Of a DNA stretch of 64,000 bases, positions 19,732 to 27,350 are shown piece after piece. Under the pieces are notes generated by a model. It was not told where the DNA came from. It saw only the letters and a program-made list of their open reading frames with translations, and searched no databases. Where the stretch lies: assembly GCF_000281715.2 (NCBI RefSeq), contig NZ_CP124576.1, positions 2,239,501 through 2,303,500 of the forward strand, given 5' to 3'. The translations under genes were made by a program, and so were the position numbers. The stretch comes from Sphingobium sp. AP49. GTDB taxonomy: Bacteria; Pseudomonadota; Alphaproteobacteria; Sphingomonadales; Sphingomonadaceae. Every line of letters starts with the position of its first letter. Position 1 is the first letter of the stretch.

Positions 19732-20787
19732 ATGTCTCGCTTGCCTGATTTTTTTGCCGGTGCGGCACTGGCCGCGGCTGCGCTTTCCCCGGCTTCGCGG
19801 GCCGATGCCTGTACGCGCGTCGTCTATCATGGCGCCAATGCGGATGTGATCACGGCCCGATCGATGGACTGGAAGGTCGATGTCGGCACCAACCTCTGGC
19901 TATTCCCGCGCGGAATTGCACGTAGTGGGGAGGCTGGCCCCAATTCGGTCAGATGGACGTCGCGCTATGGCAGCGTGATCGCCACCGGCTATGACATCTC
20001 GACCACCGACGGCATGAACGAGGCCGGGCTGACCGCCAATCTCCTCTGGCTGGTCGAGTCCGAATATCCCCATTATGACGGCAAGAAGCCCGGCATGAGC
20101 ATCGCGATCTGGACCCAATATGTGCTCGATAATTTCGCTACCGTGACGGAAGCGGTAGACGCGCTATCGAAGGAAAGCTTCGTCGTCGTCACCGACAATA
20201 TCCCGGGCGAGGAACGGCTCGGCACGCTCCACCTCGCCATATCGGATGCCTTGGGCGACAGCGCCATCTTTGAATATATCAAGGGCAAGCTTGTGATCCA
20301 CCATGGGCCGCAATATCCGGTGATGACCAATTCGCCGATCTTCGACGAGCAACTGGCGCTCAACGCCTATTGGAAGGAGATTGGCGGCACCACCATGTTG
20401 CCGGGGACGAACCGCTCGGCCGATCGCTTCGCCCGCGCCTCCTTCTATGTCGATGCCATTCCCAAGAGCGAGGATGCTGTAACGGCATTGGCCAGCATGT
20501 TCAGCGTGATCCGCAACGTGTCAGTGCCACTCGGCATCTCGACGCCGGGCCAGCCCAACATCTCGTCCACCCGCTGGCGCACGGTTGCCGACCATAAGCG
20601 CAAACTCTATTTCTTCGAGTCAGCGATGACCCCGAACAGCTTCTGGGTGGATTTGAAGACGATCGATTTCGCGCCTTCGGGCAAGGTGAAGAAGCTCGAC
20701 CTTGGCCCCAATCAGAGCAAGACCTATTCGGGCGAGGTCGGCGGCCAGTTCAAGGATGCGCCGCCGTTCAAATTCCTCGGTATCTGA
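19732..20787 (+). CDS. Secreted choloylglycine hydrolase / penicillin V acylase family protein
   Basis: A 351-residue Ntn-hydrolase. The signal peptide ends SRADA, and cleavage would expose Cys27 of CTRVVYHG, the N-terminal nucleophile. TARSMDW, then DGMNEAGLTANLLWL and VMTNSPIFDEQL, are family segments. A GGGAGGT Shine-Dalgarno sits 4-5 bases before the ATG. Members hydrolyse linear amide bonds: bile salts, penicillin V or, in Gram-negative homologues, N-acyl homoserine lactones. The substrate here is not known. It is a single gene divergent from pgm and nearly abuts the pth stop. Confidence 0.88.
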   Translation: MSRLPDFFAGAALAAAALSPASRADACTRVVYHGANADVITARSMDWKVDVGTNLWLFPRGIARSGEAGPNSVRWTSRYGSVIATGYDISTTDGMNEAGLTANLLWLVESEYPHYDGKKPGMSIAIWTQYVLDNFATVTEAVDALSKESFVVVTDNIPGEERLGTLHLAISDALGDSAIFEYIKGKLVIHHGPQYPVMTNSPIFDEQLALNAYWKEIGGTTMLPGTNRSADRFARASFYVDAIPKSEDAVTALASMFSVIRNVSVPLGISTPGQPNISSTRWRTVADHKRKLYFFESAMTPNSFWVDLKTIDFAPSGKVKKLDLGPNQSKTYSGEVGGQFKDAPPFKFLGI

Positions 20788-20794
20788 CCCAACG

Positions 20795-21364
20795 TCACTC
20801 TGCCAGCCGTAGAGCGACCTCGTTCATGAAGCGGGCGTCGTCATTCTTGGCCAGCCATTCCGCCTCGGCGCCGATGGCGCCCAGCATGTCGGCCAGCGCG
20901 TCCATCTCGCTCTTGTGGTAGTTGCCCAGCACATAGCCATGGACCTTGTCCTTGTGGCCGGGGTGGCCGATGCCCAGCCGCACGCGGCGGAAATCATTGC
21001 CGATATGGGCGTCGGTCGAGCGCAGGCCGTTATGGCCGGCATTGCCGCCGCCGCGCTTCACCTTGACCTTCATCGGCGCGAGGTCGAGTTCGTCATGGAA
21101 GACGGTCACGTCCTGCGGCGTCAGCTTGTAGAAGCGCATCGCCTCGCCGATCGCGCGGCCGCTTTCGTTCATGAAAGTGGCGGGCTTGAGCAGGATGATC
21201 TTTTCCGGGCCGATCCGCCCTTCCTGCGCCCAGCCCTGGAACTGCTTCCTGGGCGGCGAGAAGCGGTACATGTCGGCGATCAGGTCCACGGCCATGAAGC
21301 CGACATTGTGCCGGTGCATCGCATATTGCGGTCCCGGATTACCGAGCCCGGCCCAGATCTGCAT
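20795..21364 (-). CDS. pth: Peptidyl-tRNA hydrolase
   Basis: A 189-residue enzyme that releases tRNA from stalled peptidyl-tRNA. The N-terminus GLGNPGPQYAMHRHNVGFMA carries Asn9 and catalytic His19, and the third active-site residue is the Asp in FHDELDL. Three in-frame ATGs lie at the 5' end. The one at 21364 is chosen because GGAGG sits 6 bases before it. Upstream is rplY on the same strand, separated by a terminator-like hairpin, a common pairing in proteobacteria. Confidence 0.96.
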   Translation of the reverse strand: MQIWAGLGNPGPQYAMHRHNVGFMAVDLIADMYRFSPPRKQFQGWAQEGRIGPEKIILLKPATFMNESGRAIGEAMRFYKLTPQDVTVFHDELDLAPMKVKVKRGGGNAGHNGLRSTDAHIGNDFRRVRLGIGHPGHKDKVHGYVLGNYHKSEMDALADMLGAIGAEAEWLAKNDDARFMNEVALRLAE

Positions 21365-21385
21365 GAACATCCTCCAGAAAAGCAA

Positions 21386-21431
21386 AACCCCGCCCGAGCT
21401 TGGCTCTAACGGGCCTAACTCGGACGGGGTT
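21386..21431 (-). terminator. Intrinsic terminator/attenuator between rplY and pth
   Basis: On the minus strand, arms aaccccg-tccgag and ctcggg-cggggtt pair with one mismatch around a 20-base loop, and are followed by a T-rich run (ttttgctttt). It lies just after rplY and only about 15 bases before the pth Shine-Dalgarno, so some readthrough into pth is likely. Confidence 0.6.
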
Positions 21432-21459
21432 GAGCAACAACCTTGCGGCTAGGAAAGGC

Positions 21460-22071
21460 TTACTCGCCTTCGGCCTCAGCGGCTTCGCCTTCGGCGCTCT
21501 TGAGAGCCGAGGGAGCCACGATGGTCGCAATGGTGAAGTCGCGGTCTTCGATCGCAGCCTTCGCGCCCTTGGGCAGGGTCACGGCGCTGATGTGGATCGA
21601 ATCGCCGACGTCAAAGCCCTTGAGGTCGACGACGACGTCGTCGGGGATCTCGGCGGCATCGACGACCAGTTCGACGTCGTGACGGACGATGTTCAGCACG
21701 CCGCCCTTCTTGAGGCCGGGCGAAGCGTCTTCATTCTCGAAGCGCACCGGGACAGCGACGGTCACGGTGGCATGTTCCGAAACGCGCAGGAAGTCGGCGT
21801 GCAGCGGACGATCGGTCACGGGGTGGAAGGCCACATCCTTGGCGAGGGTGCGGACGGTCTTGCCGCCGACTTCGACCATGATGACCGAATTGAAGAAGTG
21901 ACCGGTGCCGAGCTGCTTGTTGAGGAGCTTTTCCTCGACGTGGATCGACAGGGGTTCTTCGTTCATTCCATAGATGACGGCGGGTACGCGGCCCTCACGG
22001 CGGAGGGCGCGGGAGGCTCCCTTGCCTGCCCGATCGCGTGCCTCGGCCGACAGCGTAAGCTGCTCGCTCAT
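21460..22071 (-). CDS. rplY: 50S ribosomal protein L25/general stress protein Ctc
   Basis: A 203-residue long-form L25 (Ctc type) that binds 5S rRNA. The N-terminal L25 domain contains [20 protein letters not shown] and AVIYG. A second beta domain includes [20 protein letters not shown] and a [14 protein letters not shown] segment. The C-terminus is an acidic Glu/Ala tail. The start MSEQLTL is preferred over an upstream in-frame start because it begins the conserved domain at the normal distance. It is followed by pth. Confidence 0.96.
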   Translation of the reverse strand: MSEQLTLSAEARDRAGKGASRALRREGRVPAVIYGMNEEPLSIHVEEKLLNKQLGTGHFFNSVIMVEVGGKTVRTLAKDVAFHPVTDRPLHADFLRVSEHATVTVAVPVRFENEDASPGLKKGGVLNIVRHDVELVVDAAEIPDDVVVDLKGFDVGDSIHISAVTLPKGAKAAIEDRDFTIATIVAPSALKSAEGEAAEAEGE

Positions 22072-22185
22072 TGCGTGTCTCCAAAAGCAAATTTGATACA
22101 TTTTCCCGCCACGCCTCCAGGGATGACCATCGCGGGAAGGCGGCCCTGTAGCAGAAAGCAGCGATAAAGCAAGTTTAGCGTTGGC

Positions 22186-23076
22186 TTATTGCACGCGCGT
22201 GACCTTGTAGCCCCTGGCCTTGAGCAGATCGATGAGATTGTCCTTGCCGGTGAGGTGTCCGGCGCCCACCGCGATGAAGGGGCGCCCCTTCAACCTGTCG
22301 ACCGCGCCGACCCAGTCGCGATTGCGGGCGGTCAGGATCGCATCCTCGACCACCGGGTCGGGCTGCTCGCCATTCTGGTCCTCTTTCGCGATCGCCTCCA
22401 TGTCGCCCTTGGCCCAGGCGGTCAGGATGCGATTATAGAGCGCCTTCATATCCTTGGCTTCGTGGATGGTCTGGATCAGCAGCTTGCGCTGCGCCGCTTC
22501 GGGCAGGCCGTCAAAGGCGGCGAACTGGCGCTCGACCGTTTCCAGCCCGCCGATAGGCCGCCCCTTGAAGGCGGCGATCAGCACCGGCTCGACACCATTT
22601 TCCTGGCTGACGTTCAGGCTTTGCTGTGACGCGGCGGACAGCAGCATCGCCGCCGCCCAGCTTTCATAGCCGGACAGCGCCTGCGCACTGGTGCCTCCCT
22701 CCTTCACGATCCGGTCCAGTTCGGGGCGCTCGCCAGCCGGAACCCGCGCGTCGAGCGCGGCCAGGCCGGGGCTGCGGCCCATGCTCTCGAACAGGCCCAG
22801 CGTCTTCTGCTGGTCCTGCAAGTCGGCGGCCTCCAGCACCAACTGGTCGGCATCCTTCCACGCCTGCTTGATCGTCGGCGTCTGCCAATCGACGCCTTCG
22901 GGCAGGACATGGATGGTGCCGAAGATCCAGCCGTCCAGGCCCGCGCGTTCGACCCGCCATAGCGCCGGTCCCTGTCCGGCCTCGACCTTGGGGGCAGGGG
23001 CCTTCTGTTCGCTGCTACAGGCGGCGATGAGGGCAAGGCCACAGAGAGCCAGAAAACGGATCATCCAGCTTTTCAT
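22186..23076 (-). CDS. TraB/GumN family lipoprotein (second of a tandem pair)
   Basis: A 296-residue protein with a lipobox (LIAAC, Cys at 20) after a short hydrophobic signal, so it is probably anchored in the outer membrane. The N-terminal GTIHVLPEGVDWQTPTIKQA and the C-terminal AVGAGHLTGKDNLIDLLKAR contain the GxxH and GxxH signatures of the TraB/Tiki/GumN superfamily, which are metalloprotease-like in characterised eukaryotic Tiki. A bacterial function is not established. It starts 4 bases after the stop of the paralogue upstream, giving an operon of two. Confidence 0.82.
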   Translation of the reverse strand: MKSWMIRFLALCGLALIAACSSEQKAPAPKVEAGQGPALWRVERAGLDGWIFGTIHVLPEGVDWQTPTIKQAWKDADQLVLEAADLQDQQKTLGLFESMGRSPGLAALDARVPAGERPELDRIVKEGGTSAQALSGYESWAAAMLLSAASQQSLNVSQENGVEPVLIAAFKGRPIGGLETVERQFAAFDGLPEAAQRKLLIQTIHEAKDMKALYNRILTAWAKGDMEAIAKEDQNGEQPDPVVEDAILTARNRDWVGAVDRLKGRPFIAVGAGHLTGKDNLIDLLKARGYKVTRVQ

Positions 23077-23080
23077 GGCC

Positions 23081-24007
23081 TTATTCCCCCTGTTTCACAC
23101 GCGCGCTGGCGATGCCCAGCGTCTTCAACTGATCCTGCACGCTACCCTTGCCGGCGAGATGGCCGGCGCCGACCGCGATGAAGACGGTGCCCGGCTGATC
23201 CAGCCGCGCCTTGATCCACTTGGCCCAATTGGCGTTGCGGTTGATCAGCAGCACCTGCGCCAGTTCCGGCGTGGCTTTCAGGGAATCGTTCATCTCGTCC
23301 GCCAGCTTTTCCGGCTGGCCGGTCCGCCAATGATCGAGCAGGGCGGCGAACTCGCTCTCCATCCCGTCCATGCCGTCGACCGTGGCGTTGAGGAACTGGA
23401 CCTGTTGTGCCATCGGCAGGTCGGCGAAGAAATTGAGCTGTTGCTCCACCGTTTCCAGCGCGCCGACCTTCTTGCCCGCACTCTGGGCAGCGGCGCGCAA
23501 GATCTTCTCGGCGCCGATGTCGGACTGATAGCCCAGCTTTTGCAGGGGGGCGACCGACAGGATCATGCCCGCCATCCACGGATTGAAAGCCTCGAAGGAT
23601 TGCCAGGGAACGCCGGCCGTCACCATCGCCGCGCGATATTTCTGCGCGGCGTCGGGCGCGAGGCGGGTCGACAGGGCGACCCGGTCGGTCGCCATCGCCT
23701 TGCCCGCCATCATCTGGCCCATGGCGCTCGGATCGTCGGGCTCGATGATTTCCAGCACCAGTTCGTCCGACGCATCGAACGCCTGCTTTACCCCGCCCTT
23801 GAACCAGTCGATCCCCGGCTTCAGCACATGGACGGTGCCGAACAGATAGATGGTCGTGTCGTCATCCTTCACCTGCCACAGGGCAGGGGCGACGTTGACA
23901 GCGATGTTGACAGGTTCGCGGGCGGCGACGGGCTGGGTCTGGCCCCAGGTGCCCAGCAGCAAAAGTCCCGCGGAGAGCCAGCGGGACGGGAAAGCGGTCA
24001 GTCTCAT
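23081..24007 (-). CDS. TraB/GumN family secreted protein (first of a tandem pair)
   Basis: A 308-residue paralogue of the downstream gene. It has GTVHVLKPGIDWFKGGVKQA near residue 65 and AVGAGHLAGKGSVQDQLKTL near the C-terminus. It starts with a Sec signal (MRLTAFPSRWLSAGLLLLG) lacking a lipobox cysteine, so unlike its partner it should be soluble in the periplasm. The long upstream open frame is rejected: MRLTAF has GGAAGG just before it and opens the signal peptide. The gene is divergent from glyQ across 134 bases. Confidence 0.82.
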   Translation of the reverse strand: MRLTAFPSRWLSAGLLLLGTWGQTQPVAAREPVNIAVNVAPALWQVKDDDTTIYLFGTVHVLKPGIDWFKGGVKQAFDASDELVLEIIEPDDPSAMGQMMAGKAMATDRVALSTRLAPDAAQKYRAAMVTAGVPWQSFEAFNPWMAGMILSVAPLQKLGYQSDIGAEKILRAAAQSAGKKVGALETVEQQLNFFADLPMAQQVQFLNATVDGMDGMESEFAALLDHWRTGQPEKLADEMNDSLKATPELAQVLLINRNANWAKWIKARLDQPGTVFIAVGAGHLAGKGSVQDQLKTLGIASARVKQGE

Positions 24008-24141
24008 ATCCCTTCCATGCGGGCGCCGGGCGCGCAGGGCAAGCGGCTTAACCCTGTTCGACGCGGCTTTTCCTTGACCCTTGGCCCGGCCTGCGCCAAT
24101 GCGCGGCCGACCATAATCTGTCATTATTGCAAGGACCACCG

Positions 24142-25014
24142 GTGGCCGAGGGCAAAGCGCTTTCCTTCCAGGACCTCATTCTCACCCTGCACGCCTATTG
24201 GGGCAAGCAGGGCTGTGTCATTCTTCAGCCCTACGACATGGAAGTGGGGGCGGGTACTTTCCACCCGGCGACCACGCTGCGCAGCCTGGGGCCAAAGCCC
24301 TGGAACGCGGCCTATGTCCAGCCCAGCCGCCGCCCGACCGACGGCCGCTATGGCGAGAACCCGAACCGGCTGCAGCATTATTACCAATATCAGGTGATCA
24401 TGAAGCCCAGCCCTGCAAATCTGCAGGAGCTGTATCTGGGCAGCCTGAGGGAAATCGGCATCGACCCGCTGGTCCACGACATCCGCTTTGTCGAGGATGA
24501 CTGGGAAAGCCCGACCTTGGGCGCCTGGGGCTTGGGCTGGGAAGTCTGGTGCGACGGCATGGAAGTCACCCAGTTCACCTATTTCCAGCAGATGGGCGGC
24601 TATGACTGCAAGCCTGTCGCGGGCGAGCTGACCTACGGCCTGGAACGCCTGGCCATGTATATTCAGGGCGTCGACAGCGTCTATGACCTGAAGTTCAACG
24701 ACCAGGGCGTCACCTATGGCGACGTGTTCCTGGAAAATGAGCGGCAGATGTCGAAATGGAATTTCGAGGTCGCCGACACCGAAAAACTGTTCCGCTGGTT
24801 CAAGGACTGCAAGGCCGAATATGACCAGTGCATCGCCAATGATGTGCCGCTCGCGGCTTTCGAGCAGGCGATCAAGGCGAGCCACACCTTCAATCTGCTG
24901 CAGGCGCGCGGCGTGATCTCCGTGCAGGAACGCGCCAGCTATATGGGCCAGGTCCGCGACATGGCGAAGGGTAGCTGCGAAGCGTGGATGAAGACCAACG
25001 GATGGACCGCCTGA
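24142..25014 (+). CDS. glyQ: Glycine--tRNA ligase subunit alpha
   Basis: A 290-residue alpha subunit of the heterotetrameric bacterial-type GlyRS, carrying the class II catalytic core for glycyl-adenylate formation. [18 protein letters not shown] opens the domain, [17 protein letters not shown] is motif 2, and [16 protein letters not shown] is motif 3. The start is a GTG at 24142 with AAGGA 6 bases upstream; an in-frame TTG 15 bases earlier lacks this. The stop overlaps the glyS start by one base (TGATG). Confidence 0.97.
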   Translation: MAEGKALSFQDLILTLHAYWGKQGCVILQPYDMEVGAGTFHPATTLRSLGPKPWNAAYVQPSRRPTDGRYGENPNRLQHYYQYQVIMKPSPANLQELYLGSLREIGIDPLVHDIRFVEDDWESPTLGAWGLGWEVWCDGMEVTQFTYFQQMGGYDCKPVAGELTYGLERLAMYIQGVDSVYDLKFNDQGVTYGDVFLENERQMSKWNFEVADTEKLFRWFKDCKAEYDQCIANDVPLAAFEQAIKASHTFNLLQARGVISVQERASYMGQVRDMAKGSCEAWMKTNGWTA

Positions 25015-27212
25015 TGACCGATTTCCTCCTCGAACTGCGCTGCGAGGAAATTCCCGCGCGCATGCAATTGAAGGCGTCCGACGATCTGGCCCGCCTCTTC
25101 ACCGAGGAACTGGCCAAGGCCGGGCTCAAGCCCGCGTCGATCGACAGCTTCGTCACGCCGCGCCGCCTGGCATTGATCGCCCGCGACCTGCCGCTGGAAA
25201 CCGCGGCGGTCAGCGAGGAATTCAAAGGCCCCCGCACCAGCGCCCCGGCGCAGGCGCTTGAGGGATTCTTGCGCAAGACCGGCCTGACCCAGGATCAGCT
25301 TGAGGATCGCGATGGCGTGTGGTTCGCCGTGGTGAACAAGCCCGGCCGTGCCACTGCCGATGTGCTGGCGGAAGCCGTGCCGGCGGTCATCCGCGCCTTC
25401 CCCTGGCCCAAGTCGATGCGCTGGGGCGCGGCCAGCGCTACCACCGAAAGCCTGCGCTGGGTCCGCCCGTTGCAGGGCATCATCGCGCTGCTCGGCGGCG
25501 AAATCGTGCCGCTGTCGATCGAAGGGATCGAGGCTGGCCGCGAGACGGTGGGGCATCGCTTCCATTCGACCGGCACCATCAGCATCGACGGCGCCGACGA
25601 CTATGCCGACAAGCTGCGTGCCGCCCATGTCATCGTGTCGCACCAGGAGCGTCAGGCGATCATCGAGGCGAAGGCCGGCGAGGCCGCTGCTGCCAAGGGC
25701 TATAGCGTGATCGAGGACAAGGGCCTGGTCGCGGAGAATGCTGGACTGACCGAATGGCCGGTGCCCTTGCTGGGCGATTTCGACCCGGATTTTCTTGAGG
25801 TTCCGCCTGAAGTCATTCAGCTAACCCTGCGTATTAACCAGAAATATTTCGTTCTGCGTGATGCAGGCGAAAAACTCGCCCCGGCCTTCATCTGCACCGC
25901 CAATATCGAGGCGAAGGACGGCGGCGTGGCGATCGTCGCCGGCAACCGCAAGGTGCTGGCCGCGCGCCTGAGCGACGCTCGTTTCTTCTGGCAGCAGGAC
26001 CGCAAGACCCCGCTGGCAGAGCAGGCGAAGAAGCTTGGCCGCATCACCTTCCATGAGAAGCTGGGCACCGTCGCCGACAAGGTGGAGCGGATTGCCAAGC
26101 TGGCCGAATGGCTGGCGAGCGAAGGCATCGTGCCGAACTGCGATCCGGCGCTGGCGCGCCAGGCGGCGAAACTGTGCAAGGCGGACCTCGTCACCGAGAT
26201 GGTCGGCGAATTCCCTGAACTGCAGGGCGTGATGGGCGGCTATTATGCCCGCGCCGAAGGCCTGCCCGATGCCGTGGCAGACGCGATCCGCGACCATTAT
26301 AAGCCGGTCGGGCAGGGGGATGATGTCCCCACCGCGCCGGTCACGGTGGCGATCAGCCTGGCGGACAAGCTGGATACGCTGGTCGGATTCTTCGGCATCG
26401 AACAGGGGCCGACGGGGTCGAAGGATCCCTTCGCTCTCCGCCGTGCGGCGCTGTCGATCCTGCGCCTGCTGGAACAGAATAGCCTGCGCCTGAACTTGAA
26501 GAAGGTCCATGCCGAGGCCCTGAGGGATCACGTCTATCGCCATGTGTTCCTGAACACCAAGGCGTTGGCGGATGTCGATGCTCAGACGTTGGCCAAGTTC
26601 GGTTTCGATCCCGGGAAGGTGACCGATATCGAATGGCAGGCGGCCAATCTTGCACGACCGGAAATCAAGTCCTTTGTCGGCGCTTTCGCTGCATCGGACG
26701 TGCCCTTCCTCGACTTCTTTGCCGACCGCCTCAAGGTCCAGCAGAAGGAAGCGGGCGTTCGTCATGACCTGATCGACGCGGTGTTCGCGCTGGGGGGCGA
26801 GGATGATCTTGTCCGCCTGCTCGCCCGCGTGAAGGCGCTCCAGTCCTTCGTCGCGACCGATGATGGTGCCAATCTGCTCGCGGGCTACAAGCGCGCTGCC
26901 AATATCCTCAAGAAGGAAGGCGTGGAGCAGGCGGAGTCGATTTCGCTTTCCTATGAACCTGAAAAGGCGGAAGCTGATCTGATCGCTGCGCTCGACGCGG
27001 CGGAACCGCAGGCGGCGCAGGCTGTCGCGGCCGAGGAGTTCGAGGGCGCCATGGCTGCGCTCGCGACGCTCCGTGCGCCGATCGACGCCTTCTTTGAGAC
27101 CGTGACGGTGAATGATGCTGATCCGGCGAAGCGCACGACTCGCCTCGCGCTGCTGGCGCGGGTCCGTGATGCAGTGCACAATGTCGCCGACTTTTCGAAG
27201 ATTACAGGATAA
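25014..27212 (+). CDS. glyS: Glycine--tRNA ligase subunit beta
   Basis: A 732-residue beta subunit needed for tRNA-Gly recognition. It begins [17 protein letters not shown], and the core has FLEVPPEVIQLTLRINQKYF, YYARAEGLPDAVADAIRDHY and a C-terminal anticodon-binding region ending near DPAKRTTRLALLARVRDAV. Length is at the upper end of normal. It overlaps glyQ by one base, ensuring balanced production of the two chains. No clear terminator precedes the 138-base gap to ppdK. Confidence 0.97.
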   Translation: MTDFLLELRCEEIPARMQLKASDDLARLFTEELAKAGLKPASIDSFVTPRRLALIARDLPLETAAVSEEFKGPRTSAPAQALEGFLRKTGLTQDQLEDRDGVWFAVVNKPGRATADVLAEAVPAVIRAFPWPKSMRWGAASATTESLRWVRPLQGIIALLGGEIVPLSIEGIEAGRETVGHRFHSTGTISIDGADDYADKLRAAHVIVSHQERQAIIEAKAGEAAAAKGYSVIEDKGLVAENAGLTEWPVPLLGDFDPDFLEVPPEVIQLTLRINQKYFVLRDAGEKLAPAFICTANIEAKDGGVAIVAGNRKVLAARLSDARFFWQQDRKTPLAEQAKKLGRITFHEKLGTVADKVERIAKLAEWLASEGIVPNCDPALARQAAKLCKADLVTEMVGEFPELQGVMGGYYARAEGLPDAVADAIRDHYKPVGQGDDVPTAPVTVAISLADKLDTLVGFFGIEQGPTGSKDPFALRRAALSILRLLEQNSLRLNLKKVHAEALRDHVYRHVFLNTKALADVDAQTLAKFGFDPGKVTDIEWQAANLARPEIKSFVGAFAASDVPFLDFFADRLKVQQKEAGVRHDLIDAVFALGGEDDLVRLLARVKALQSFVATDDGANLLAGYKRAANILKKEGVEQAESISLSYEPEKAEADLIAALDAAEPQAAQAVAAEEFEGAMAALATLRAPIDAFFETVTVNDADPAKRTTRLALLARVRDAVHNVADFSKITG

Positions 27213-27350
27213 GGAAACGAAATTCCAAAATCTGCGGGAAATATGCGAAGTTAAGCGGGATAAGTCCTATCCCCTGATGGTTTGAGCCGCTAATTGCGGC
27301 ATTATTATTGCAACGCACAACTCGGCAATCAGTGCAGGGAGAGCCGGTAT

